Assembly: GCF_041381155.1 (NCBI RefSeq)
Contig: NC_091139.1
Location: 11,083,905-11,147,904 of the forward strand
DNA length: 64,000 nucleotides
DNA from: Argopecten irradians
Taxonomy: Eukaryota; Mollusca; Bivalvia; Pectinida; Pectinidae
Direction of reading: 5' to 3'
Part shown: in pieces, positions 1 to 11,700 of the stretch
Layout of the letters: each line of letters begins with the position of its first letter
How positions within the stretch are numbered: position 1 is the first letter of the stretch
Translations under genes and position numbers: made by a program
Notes under the pieces: generated by a model
What the model saw: the letters and a program-made list of their open reading frames with translations, nothing else
Database searches by the model: none
What the model was told of the DNA's origin: nothing

Positions 1-1068
1 GACAGATACATCTGTATATCTTGTGCCATAGAGGGAGATCATAGGGGCCACAGGGTCTGTGAAATGGGTGATGAAGGCCAAATTCCTGCAAAACGACAAA
101 AACTGAACAAACGAATTGAGCAGTCAAGAGAGCCAATAGTTGCCAAAATGCAAGAGAACATGGAACTGATCAAAAAGAAGAAAGGAAATGTCACGCAAAC
201 CTGCAATGATCTGTCCCTAAAAGTTGAAACAAGAACAAAGGAACTTCATAAATTGTTGGAATCTTGGAGACAAAAGCAGCAGTCGAAAATAAACTCACAA
301 AAACAGCAGGAGCTGCAAACTCAGGATGAAACTCTCAAAAATATACAAAGGTGCCTCATGATTCTAGAATATCCGATGTGTATTGCTGATATAGATGGAA
401 GTAAGTGCGAATATGTGCTAAAGATGCTTGAAAGTGCCATTGAACAACCTGAGGATTTACCAACTGAAGATGTCCTCATAACAGAAATTGGTTCTGCTGA
501 GAAGTGCTTTGGTGCAGTTCAAGTGTTTGGGATCGAGACTGAAGCTAGGCATGATAAAGCAGCCAAGATGAAATTTTGCGATTCTGATCATGATATAACT
601 CAAATATCACCAGTAAATGCTAAAATGGCCTTTGTGGTCATGGAAAAACGTTTGTACCTTGTCGATTTTGTCCAACGTAGTTGTAAAAGGCATAACCCTG
701 AGCCGCTGATGGAAAATGTTGAATACATCACTCCCGTTACAGAGCGTGGTATATATGTACAAAAAACTGGTAGTAACGTGATCCAAAGCGTCACAACTGA
801 TGGAAAGATACAATACTTCGCTTCGTTCACGTCATCACACAGGCTTGCCTTATCCGATACTGGCATGGTTCTGTCGTGGCAGTTCGAACCAAAAGGCATA
901 TTAGGTGTACTTAGCTGGAATCGTGAATCTAGGTTGGCACTCTATGAATTTGACAATAACGGTATAAAACAAGATTCCAACGTGACAGAACAATGCAAAT
1001 ATGAAGATCCCACTTCCAATATAATACATACAGCTAACGGCATTTGGGCTTTGAAAACTTACAATTAG
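1..1068 (+). CDS. TRIM-like B-box/coiled-coil protein, 3' part (5' end outside window)
   Basis: The frame is open from base 1 to the TAG at 1066-1068, so the ATG at 64 is internal. The first residues, DRYICISCAIEGDHRGHRV, look like the second half of a B-box zinc finger, with paired Cys and an H-x3-H ending. A charged Lys/Glu/Gln-rich coiled coil follows over roughly the next 100 residues (for example KELHKLLESWRQKQQSKI). The last 200 or so residues have no B30.2 signature and could be a degenerate NHL-type beta-propeller. B-box plus coiled coil is the TRIM layout; in animals these proteins are often E3 ubiquitin ligases or scaffolds in innate immunity and RNA control. Any RING domain would lie upstream of the window. 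The single long exon fits the intron-poor TRIM expansions of bivalves (established knowledge). Family is fairly sure, orthology is not. Confidence 0.75.
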   Translation, partial: DRYICISCAIEGDHRGHRVCEMGDEGQIPAKRQKLNKRIEQSREPIVAKMQENMELIKKKKGNVTQTCNDLSLKVETRTKELHKLLESWRQKQQSKINSQKQQELQTQDETLKNIQRCLMILEYPMCIADIDGSKCEYVLKMLESAIEQPEDLPTEDVLITEIGSAEKCFGAVQVFGIETEARHDKAAKMKFCDSDHDITQISPVNAKMAFVVMEKRLYLVDFVQRSCKRHNPEPLMENVEYITPVTERGIYVQKTGSNVIQSVTTDGKIQYFASFTSSHRLALSDTGMVLSWQFEPKGILGVLSWNRESRLALYEFDNNGIKQDSNVTEQCKYEDPTSNIIHTANGIWALKTYN

Positions 1069-1158
1069 CGCCGACTTTGAAAAAAAAATCTTTTTCGTGT
1101 GCCTGTGTCAACTTCGGAACAGTGTGACGCCAGTAGTATGAAGTAATGAACTTAGCGT

Positions 1159-1164
1159 AATAAA
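1159..1164 (+). promoter_or_regulatory. Poly(A) signal AATAAA of the TRIM-like gene
   Basis: A canonical AATAAA lies 91 bases after the stop codon of the TRIM-like frame. A second AATAAA occurs near 1213. Either could define the 3' end of the transcript. Confidence 0.55.
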
Positions 1165-1599
1165 GTCAGTACTAAGCTTATCTCAGTTACGCTCAGAAAC
1201 TGTCATGCGTTTTAATAAAAGAAAATAATCAAATGCCTGCCAATTTGTTTACTAAGAGACAGAAGCAATTAACCAAGTGCCTGCAAATTTGTTTACCAAG
1301 ATACATGAATCACTTTTGTTTTGTACGGTTCTGTAGTTCAGCAAGGCAACTATTGTCTTTGAAGAAGTTACGTCAAATAATGCTTGTAAATAATATGTTT
1401 GCGTACTGATTTAACGACATGGTGTTAATGTTTACAATATAGAACACTGAGACATTCCAGATTGTTCTGTGGGATCATCCTACTGAGTACAAATAACCCC
1501 TAGGGACAAGTATGTATGATTTTACCTGTGTTCTCTCACATTACCTGGATTTTAGCCTGTGTTTTCCCACATTACCTGGATATTACAAAATGTTTAAGG

Positions 1600-1807
1600 A
1601 AGGTTGAACACCCCCACCCAAATATCTACAGCATCATCTGTGCGTTCCAGGAAATCCAGGCCAACAACGAGATTACGCACATCCAACACGCAGCCGGAGG
1701 ACAAACCAGACCAAACGGTACCGAAACATCAACGTTTGGAGACAATTGGCGCAATTGATGTGATACAGTACACAGACGCAGAATCCCATCCTCTGCATTT
1801 AGAGTGA
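1600..1807 (+). pseudogene. Decayed coding fragment, possibly transposon-derived
   Basis: Two overlapping plus frames together give a coherent protein-like stretch. Frame 1 reads HPNIYSIICAFQEIQANNE followed by ITHIQHAAGG; the neighbouring frame continues with PKHQRLETIGAIDVIQY. The HPN...F...Q pattern, a Gly/Pro linker and an RLE...Y ending resemble the C-terminal tail of MULE/FLYWCH-type transposase-derived proteins common in invertebrates. The frameshift between the halves and the absence of the catalytic part suggest a dead remnant. The family assignment is from pattern memory only. It could instead be a chance composite of short frames. Confidence 0.3.
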
Positions 1808-2689
1808 TAACAAACTTTCATAAGATGTGCATCTCATTAATGTCGAGTATATATATGTTTTATATAAGTGTAGTGCTTTAAGTTTCATATGTTGTATATA
1901 TTTAAATGTTTTAATTTTAATTATAATTATATCTTAACAATTAATGTTTTTATTACATTTAACATTTTAAGATAGTGTGATAAAATATCAAAACATTTGA
2001 AATGGGAATAAAATGCAGAATAGGTATATTAACAGTTAAATAGAATTGTGACTATTTGTAAAATTACATGAAAAAATCTACCTGTAAGTCAGTACTACAT
2101 CAGAACAGACTACAACTGGTGTGGCATTGTTCTCCAGTGTTTGTATAATTCCTTTCATCTTGAAAAAGTGGGAGGAAGAGGAACAAACGTAGGAATGGCC
2201 CCGGTGTTTAACCTTATATTTGTTCTAAGACTTTGTGTCACAGTGTCAATATAATCATAAGAACACAACCAAATATTTTACATGGTTGTAATAACTTCCA
2301 ATGAAAAAAACTGCAAAAAATATACTACAGCAGTGTTTGTGAGGAAAAATGGAAGATACAGTAAAGACAATAACGCTATTTTTAGAGTGATTTATATACT
2401 TGATTATAGAAAAATACTGTGAGCAACAATGTTTTTTTTATCAACAAAATTGCCTTGTGATGCTCTGAATGTCATACGGCCACAATGTTAGTACTACACA
2501 CGTTACAGACCTAGTTAATATCAAAAGTGAAATTTCAGAGACAATAACAGAAATATTTGCATAAAACAATATCTTAGTAGCTTTTTTTTTATTTTGTACA
2601 TATTGTTTAATTGTTATTATCTGGCTTCACTTTGAATTTTTGTTTTTTTTTGTTTAAGAAGTCCAGCCTTATATTTGGTCTTTGCAAAT

Positions 2690-2841
2690 CCATTGTGACG
2701 TCATTATTTTGTGAGCGAAATTCATGTCGTTTTCTCTGAAAAGTGTGATGTTACGCTCAAAAATACATATATAACATGACAATCAATACCTACCAGCAAG
2801 GGCAGATAACTTTTGTATTATGCAAATACAATGTACAGAAT
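2690..2841. mobile_element. Inverted-repeat element, family A (truncated copy)
   Basis: Matches the family A consensus seen six or seven more times in this window: a GACGTCATTATTTTGTGAGC-like core and a right arm with CAATCAATACCTACC, CAAGGGCAGATAACT and TATGCAAATACA. The left terminal arm is missing, and the centre carries TACATATATA instead of the usual core. Confidence 0.65.
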
Positions 2842-4391
2842 GGCATGTCATAGGTAGGTTTCGCCCAATCAAACAAATATTTTGTGTAAAATCCTTTAAA
2901 CGGAAGAAAAGATGAAAAAACATATTAAGAATACCTCAATTCAATTTCTTTATGCGTATGAGATTGAACAAATGTGTCTTGAATACAAAATTGAAGAAAA
3001 TCCTTGATTTATTACGATATGTCAGCCAGACAGGATAGTATGCAAATGACCATCCATATTGTTTGCTGTATGCATTAAAAATGATCTGAAGATTATATCT
3101 ACGTACTACATGACAATTTCGTAATCTTTATATTTCATTGGACGAAACTTACCTTCAAGGGCATATTAAGACAGCTATCAACATGATCATATTACCTCGT
3201 CGTAAAGAACCGTATTTAATGACATCAGGCGTGCAGTTGTAGACATATGTAACACGCGCGCGAGTCAATTTGTATTTTGTTTGACATTCTTATGTTATAA
3301 TAATCTTGACATTGTGGTGAGATTTTGTGATAAATCTTTTTCAGCTTTTGTACCGAGATAGGTGATACGACTTAAATAATATAATTGCATGCATTATGAA
3401 TTGAATTTCTATCGTAAGACTAGTCTATCAATATATTTAGAGTTTGTTTGCAAATGAACAGTCATAAAGAGTTGGAAGGTAAAGTAGCACAACAAACAGA
3501 AAACTAACATATTTTGAAAGTCTTCTCATGATCTACAAGTACGATTTACATGAAACCTACCTTCCTGATATCAGGTGTTGTAATTTTTTGGGTCTAACAA
3601 AATTCCAATATGGTCACCATAAACATTTTCTAAGTCCTTGTACACTTAATGAAAACTTGTAAGAAGAGCTTATAATTATTTAAGACCCTCCCAAATAAAC
3701 AGTGCCCTTGTCTGTCAATAATCTGAGATTGATGCCGAAGTCACCATATTGAAAATTAGATTTCCTATTTACTAACTAGGGTTAAGTTTGAAAGATGACC
3801 GCTATTGATGATTTTCTAAGAAACTATATTTATTAAAATCAAGTATGGTGTTACGACTAATTATTCAAATAGCAAAATTGTAAGCATGACTTAAAATATT
3901 TCTAACAATATACGTTGCCACACGTACCTATTCATTGTCATTCATTGTTGTAGCAAATGTCGTATTATACACAATACAAAGTCACATGTGGTACCCAGAT
4001 TGTTTGATTGACAGCTGGCAATCCTAGATCATGTAGTACTCAATCGTTGGTTAGATTTATAGTCTTCAAAACCAATGTAATAATTTAAAGATAGAAGTGC
4101 GTTTTGTTTTTCTTTGTGTACATTAAAGGGTGTATTGGTTTACAGAGTGTAACGTTATGTTTGACACTTTTGTTCAATAAATCTTGCATTGCCTTCTTTC
4201 TCTGTTTAATCAGTCGCAGTAGTAGTTGCGACATGAAGCAGAGTTGATTGGTTAACTGCTAAGATTTAGTGCTTCACAATTGAACTAGTACATATTATTT
4301 GATGAAATTAGTATATTAAACCATAATTTTTAACTCAGCAAGGATATCATCATACATGTAAGAAGGCGGAGTTTATCCTATATATTAAGAA

Positions 4392-4610
4392 TTAAAGGCC
4401 TACTACCTTTCTGAAACCGCTTTTAATTTTCAAAATGGGAATGTGAAACAAGATTGGTAAGTTTGTAGAGCCGGAAAATTATTAGTTTATTGTTAATATC
4501 ATCACCTTCTGAGCAATTCATTTAAATGAATCTTCATTGATAACAAGGAAACTTGCCTATGTTTGGTGTTGTAACCTCATCTTAGAGCATCAATATCAAT
4601 TTATTATGCT
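4392..4610. mobile_element. Inverted-repeat element, family B (truncated copy)
   Basis: Begins TTAAAGGCCTACTACCTTTC and continues with TTTTAATTTTCAAAATGGGA, as in the two complete family B copies at about 40.0-40.4 and 43.3-43.7 kb. The right terminal repeat is not visible, so this copy is probably 3' truncated. The right boundary is approximate. Confidence 0.55.
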
Positions 4611-4688
4611 ATGCAAATAGAGGACAAATATTCTCAAGCAAACATGCTCATAAGTTCAAGTCAACTTATCCCAACACCTCATATCCCT

Positions 4689-5070
4689 CATCCTCGATAT
4701 TCCAGGGGTTACTATTACAGTCATTATATCCACCCCTAGACTATCTCATAGTAAAACTGGAGGCAACAGAACAGAACAGGTAATTTAGTCCTTTGATGTA
4801 CATCAGTAGAGCCATATAATGATACACTGTGGTTGACTGTGTGGCTTTGATGTTGGGCGTCGCTCTCTCTGTAGTCTTTAAAGGAAATCTTTGCAGGCCT
4901 GTGATTGGTTCAGATGTTTTCTGCTGAGCTGTCTCTAATTTTACTATGGATATTCCAGGGGTATAGAGATCGTAAGTGATCGGGACCTCTAGAGTATCAA
5001 GGATGAGGGTGGATATAACGTCAGTAATAGTAACCCTGCAGTATCAAGGATGCATATCCCCATCCTTGTC
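4689..5070. mobile_element. Inverted-repeat element, family C
   Basis: The left arm has CATCCTCGATATTCCAGGGG, then ACCCCTAGACTATCTCATAG and TAAAACTGGAGGCAACAGAA. The right arm holds the reverse-complement motifs ending in a GAGTATCAAGGATGAGG-like sequence. The same arrangement recurs at 60942-61252, with a half copy at 31183-31346. No coding sequence is seen, so this is a non-autonomous, MITE-like element. Boundaries are approximate. Confidence 0.65.
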
Positions 5071-5790
5071 TTTTTTTTTCAAAAGCTGGTACAGTAAAAC
5101 CTGCATAAACAACCACCTCTGTATAAAGACAGCATGCTTAACAAAACCAATTTTTGGGGTCCTGAATGATCAATTTCAACACAATTCATATACTTATGTC
5201 TATTTCTTAAGCATTATTGGAAAAATTCAATGTTATTGCTCACACTATAATACAAAAAACAAAAAAGTTGTTGTACATTTTTGGTGACTTTAATCATATT
5301 TTAACTTATTCTTTTCATGACAAAAGAGTTTTCTTAGCATGAATAGAAGTTAATCATAAGCAAGTATGGCAAAACCTTTTCACAAAATTTTACTGTGTAC
5401 CATAATAATTATATTATTTCAATGCAAAATGATGTACCTATTGTCCAGAAAAAAAAAATCACTCAGATTCCCATAATTTCATATCTCCATAACAGACACT
5501 ATTGATAAACATACAACTTACATTGTATTAACAAGTACAGTACTTGTACTAATCGAGCTTTAACTAAACACATGTGCATTTAAGATTTTTACGATGCAAG
5601 AAAATACCTTCAAAAAATTAACTATATACTTGACTTCAAATAATATTCAAGGTCTACTTAAAAACAGAAATGTCAAATTTCTTTATAGTTCAGTATACAA
5701 AGTCCTGTTCTAAACAAGCTCTGTGTTCGAGAATAATTCCTAAAATATTCTGAATTCCTCCCAGGATAAATCCTTGTAACACATGAAACC

Positions 5791-8700
5791 TCAGTCACTC
5801 ATGTCCATGTCAACAGACTGAAGATTTATGTCAGAAGGGGCTGATTTTACTGGTTTATCCTCCGATTCACTGTTGCTGTTCTCGAGTAGTTTTTCCTCCT
5901 CATCATAGTTACGTATGACCTTTGTGTCCTTGACCTTTGATTCCTTATGTTTGTCTTCGCGGTCACGTTCTTTATCTTTGTCCTTATGACGTTTCTTCTT
6001 ACCTTCCCTATCACGATCACGGTCACGATCTCTATCTCTGCTACGGTCACGTTTTTTGTCCTTTCTAGATCTGAAAATGTGATGTAATTATATTAAAATA
6101 TCAGAACTTTATAGTATCTTTCAAAGAGTCCAACAAAGCGCTTTTCAAATTTTGAGAAGAAAGTACAAGTTCAAGCCACAATTTCTAGAAGTAAAACGCA
6201 TCTTAAAGTACATATGTTTAAACATTTTGTGTTGGGAATATGGGACCAAGACTTAAATAAACAATCCTGAATATTAAAAGCAAAGAATATATCTTTAAAT
6301 AAAGGTAAAATGAATGAACAATATGTGTAAACCATGGAACTTAAACTCACTTGTGACGAGAAGTTGAGCGGGATCTGCGACGGGATGTACTCCTGCTACG
6401 TCTACTCCTCTTACTTATCTTCTTTCTGTAAAAACAAAACCATACAACCAAGAATTCAGTATTATTAAATATAAATTAGAAACAAACATAACACTGTTAT
6501 GTAAATATCAATTCCTATAAATTCATTAAAAAGAGAATTTTTATCAAGGTATTTGTTTCCAACAGTAAATTAAAAGACTGCAAATTTAAAGCATGCAAAA
6601 GATTAATTCTTTAACAAAGGCAATGGAAGCTTCGGATGTTGAACAAAAAACAAAAGTTCCAACGGTAGTAGGTATCCTTGACCATAACAAATTAAATACA
6701 ATCCGAGACTTCCATTGCAATAGTGTACTTTTAAGAACAAGAGATTCAAGAGGGATCTTGGCGCCCACCAAAGAATGATCTTTGTCTGACAATGGAAAAA
6801 GGTATCTTTCCCCTGCTTTTCAAACTTTTTTAAACATAATACACATAAAATTTGAGATAGACATTTGATTATTTTATGAGAAATAGTGGTAACAAACTTT
6901 AACTATGAAATCCAATATGGCGGGCTGTCAGCCATCTTGTTGACCGATCAGTCCCAAAATGCATTATGCACTACTAGGGCCTAAAAAGTGGTAACAAATT
7001 TCATGTACCAAAATACAAGATGTGGCAAGTCGGGCATCTTGTTGAGCGATCAGTCTCAAATTGCAATATGCACAACTAGGGCCCTAGGGGAACCTACATG
7101 TGAAATTTGAGAAAGATCCCTTCCGTACATTCGAACAAGAGGCCCAGAGGGCCTGTATCGCTCACCTGGTTTGTAATGCTATGTAATGTTCTGAATATAA
7201 GTTCATTGTTTCTTTTCTAAAGGAATTTGAATATTTACCTCTAATTCCCCTATTGGGCCCCACTCTTTCTGCTCCAGGGGGTCAAAGCCAAAATTTATAC
7301 GAATTCTGTTAACCTCAAGGATGTTTCTGGCCAAATTTGGTTACAATCCATGCAGAACTCTAGGACAAGTAGCGATTTTTAGGATTTACCTCTATTTCCC
7401 CTATTGGGCCCCGCCCCTCCTGCCCCCAGTGGGGTCAGAGCCAAAATTTACACAAGTTTTGTTTCCCTTCCCCAAAGGATGTTTCTGGCCAAATTTGGTT
7501 ACAATCAATGCAGAACTCTAGGACAAGTAGTGATTTATAGGATTTACCTCTATTATTCCTATTGGGCCCCGCCCCTCCTGCCCCACGGGGGTCAGGGTCA
7601 CCATTTATGCAAAATCTGATCCCCTTCCCCTAAGGAAGTTTCTGGCCAAATTTGGTTGCAATCCATGCAGAACTCTAGGACAAGTAGCGTTTTATAGGAT
7701 TTACCTCTATTACCCCTTTTGGGCCCCGCCCCTCCTGCCTAAGGTGGTCAGGGTCACCATTTATGCAAAATCTGATCCCCTTCCCCTAAGGAAGTTTCTG
7801 GCCAAATTTGGTTGCAATCCATGCAGAACTCTAGGACAAGTAGCGATTTATAGGATTTACCTCTATTACCCCTATTGGGCCCCGCCCCTCCTGCCCCAGG
7901 GGGGTCAGGGTCATCATTTATGCAAAATCTGATCCCCTTCCCCTAAGGAAGTTTCTGGCCAAATTTGGTTGCAATCCATGCAGAACTCTAGGACAAGTAG
8001 CGATTTATAGGATTTACCTCTATTACCCCTATTGGGCCATGCCCCTCCTGCCCCAGGGGGGTCAGGGTCACCATTTATGCAAAATCTGATCCCCTTCCCC
8101 TAAGGAAGTTTCTGGCCAAATTTGGTTGCAATCCATGCAGAACTCTAGGACAAGTAGCGATTTATAGGATTTACCTCTATTACCCCTATTGGGCCCCGCC
8201 CCTCCTGCCCCAAGGGGGTCAGGGTCACCATTTATGCAAAATCTGATCCCCTTTCCCTAAGGAAGTTTCTGACCAAATTTGGTTAAAATCCATGCAGAAC
8301 TCTAGGACAAGTAGCGATTTAAAGGAAATGTTGACGGATGGACGGACGACGAACACCGCGCCATGGCAATAGCGGTAACAAACTTTAACTATCAAAATCA
8401 AAGATGAAATATGCATGACTAGGGTCCTAGGAGAACGTACATGTGAAATTTGAGGAAGATCTCTTCCGTACATTCGAAAAATAGCGGTAACAAATTTAAC
8501 TATCAAAATCAAAGATGAAATATGCATGACTAGGGTCCTAGGGGAACGTACATGTGAAATTTGAGAAAGATCTCTTCCGTACATCCGAACAATAGCGGTA
8601 ACAAACTTTAACTATCAAAATCCAAGATGATTGCCCCATCTTGTAAATTCTTAGTTAAATCTGAACTGTTACATATATTTATAATCCATGTTAAGAACTT

Positions 8701-11700
8701 ACCCTCTGCTTCGGCTGCGACTACGGGACCGTCTGCTTCGTCGAGGGCTGCGAGATGACCTACGCGGGCTTCGGCGAGGACTGCGAGATGCCCTCTTTGT
8801 AGGACTGCGAGACGCTTTTCTCACAGGACTGCGAGAACTCTTCCTTGGTGGTGGACTACGGGAGGACCTTCGTGGACTGGAAGAGCCTTTCCTTACAGGA
8901 CTTCGACTCCGACTACGAGTCTCACTGGAGGATCTGCAGCATTTCAAGAAGGAATGATTATGATACTTCTTTAAACAAAACAGGAATGACCGTAGATGTT
9001 CATATTCTGATGGTAATCTTATTTAAGCCTTCTTGTGCCAGATAAATTGCACTAAAATAAGATTAAATAGAATGCATTTTTTTTTAAGTACGGTATCTAT
9101 CCATTATGGTAAAAACGACAATGCATCACTACGCTGAACACGGCTTTGGACTTCTAACTTTAACTAGAAACAAGAGCTTTGAATTGATCTATGATTAGAC
9201 TCTTTTGAAATTACTCTTTGTAATCACAAGTTACGGTAGATTAAATCTTAGTCGATTTTCACTAATCAGGGCAATGCTCATGCTGGAATGTAACACAAGT
9301 TAATCATAGGAAATACAATGTGGTTTACATGTACATGTAAAAAGGCTTCCTGCTAAGGGAAGCCTTAACCCAAAAGCAGACTTGCAAGTGTAACATCAAC
9401 TTATCATTACAATATTTTTGTTCACAGACTAAACGTTGGGTCATTTATTTTCTACCTGGTTACTTAGATATCATCCTTTGGCATAATACAGGTAAGGGTT
9501 AGAGTCTTCTTGCACTAAATATTCACCTTTTCACAAATCGCACAATATAATAAAATGATAAATACTATGTATACAAAAATGTATAACCTAGGATTAGAGT
9601 TCTTATTAATTAGTGGATAAAATTTATAACACCTAATTGTGTTTCTTACCCCAAAATATTCATCTTTTCTTGAATCCCAAAGAATAAGAAAGTACAGGAT
9701 AGAATATGATGTATAGAAAGACGCATTGTAAAACTTGCATTAAAAGGCATTACTTTAAATTGACTGTCAAAATTAATATTATGCAGGATGTGTGAACAAT
9801 CTAACTGAATGGTGTACTTATAAAGTTAAGCGTGATGCATGCATATATAAATAAAAAAAAAACCCTGTTTGTTTTATCTTGGAAGTGCCAGGCTTTGGAT
9901 GAGGATGGAAACAACATGATCAACAGGTAATTAAGCCAATATTCATAATTAGCCTACATCTATAGCTATGACAGTATGTGAACAATTTCCCATCATAGCA
10001 TTGAAAATGGCAGCTAAATGTAATATTTCAAACACTGAAGTTTGCCGAAAATATATATATATACAATGTATTGCAAAATTGTAAAATACCCAATTCAATT
10101 TTTTGAAAGTTCTGAGATTTTTTATTCGAATAACCAGAGGTCATGTAATATAAAAATCGAAGCAAATATACAGAGTTAAATTGGGATATGTATTTGGATT
10201 AATTCTGGAAGAATCATTTTGATATATTTTCTGTCTTATAATCAATCCAGCCACCAGGTGTTTGCATGCAAATTAAGAATTAGAAGATTGAAAATGACAA
10301 AGACATGAAATTAGTTTACCTGAGTGTGGGATCTTGCTTAACCTTTTCGTCTGAGGAATGAGTGGGGCTACGCGACACGACAAAACAGAGATTGAAATAC
10401 AGCAATATGCAACAGGGGATGATGTAAAGCAGATTAATATCATAAAACACCCAGCTCATATCACCATTGCCTTGTTTAGGTCATGGTCACAGGTATATGA
10501 TGAATGTTTATCAAGTAGCACATTAGTCTTAAAATCTAGTAACAGTTGGAGCCACGTAGGCGAAAAACTGGTGACAAATGATCTAAGTCTTATTTTCAGG
10601 GAAACCAAGAAGATAATACCACTTTATCACATTATATAAACTGTTGTACAGAGTGTATGGGCCTGGGTAAACTGTATATAACAAATATGCATGTCATGCT
10701 TTTGGCAGGACAATCTGAATAAAATCATCTCTTCATGACTTCATTTCAACCTTACGACAATTGAACATCTGACAGTAATGCAATCAGGGTCATGCTAAAC
10801 AATCTTTGGCTCTAGCCGTTTTGCACTAGGTATTGCCCTTTGAACTGTCACTGATTTATGTTAGCTGAATCCAGATGCGACAAAAGCCCTACTCTGGATG
10901 TTAAATTCAAATAATTGTCTGTGACATTTTGGAGTCATCTGCTTGTGACGCTCGTGGCAGTACTTTCCGATATACAGACTACGTATGTATAAGCCAAAAA
11001 CAGACGCTTTAAATCATGTTGTAAGTCAAGACAAAGACTCGTATAGCATCACTTTGATATGCCATGCCCCATATCTGACTCAAAATCCATTTTAATCCAG
11101 TATTATCTGTGACTACATGTACACTGTGCAGAATAAAGTTGATATCTGATAACTAACACTCAGTTAGAGCCAAAGTTAAGAAACATGAAATGTCTAACAC
11201 AATTGCAAGTCCCACAGGATGCATCAGTCACAGAACCAGTTTCATCATCACTATAAATAGCAGCATCTACTGCCACAGCAGTTGCAACCCCTAGGTAGAG
11301 CTAATATGAGAACACACAATACCACTAGGAAAATATTTTATAACCTCTAATATAATTATCATTCTTTAGTCATATCACTTTGAACAGCACTGTGAGGGAT
11401 ATCATCTCAGATGCTACAATAGTCTTGGGAAATTTTTTTATGGATACCGCATAACTGTTTTGTTAAACTCAAAACCTTCACCCCTGAAAACACATTTGGA
11501 CTCTTCTTCTTCAAGACGTGAGACAGTCTATTATAAAGTTTCAGGGGTGAATGGGTTTAACTACTTAAACTTCCTGTATTTAACAGCATTTAAGAATCAC
11601 ATGCCAAAAGCAACTTAAAGAGCCTCCCTATAACTGTAATCACAGTTAATAGATTGCACGTCTTCAGGAATAATTTTTTTCTCCTGTAATATTATTTTGT

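Larger units (their letters stand above)
1165..5790. other. Intergenic, AT-rich, with element remnants
   Basis: No gene is supportable between the TRIM-like gene and the 3' end of the splicing-factor gene. The stretch holds a decayed coding fragment near 1.6-1.8 kb and three inverted-repeat element copies (about 2.7, 4.4 and 4.7-5.1 kb), annotated separately. Short open frames here, such as 4976-5287, overlap elements. The 3' UTR of the minus-strand splicing factor must extend into the right part; an ATTAAA-type signal on the minus strand lies at 5289-5294, a weak candidate. Confidence 0.6.

Noticed and set aside
8688..9045. Leu/Arg-rich plus-strand frames at 8688-8957 and 8845-9045, and likewise 19422-19679
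   Set aside because: Antisense shadows of RS-repeat exons of the minus-strand splicing factor.
9340..9370. Small hairpin AAGGCTTCC/GGAAGCCTT
   Set aside because: Stem of only nine bases in an intron; not distinguishable from chance.
10358..10639. 93-codon plus frame
   Set aside because: Starts in a coding exon of the opposite strand, ends in intronic sequence, and has no family features.
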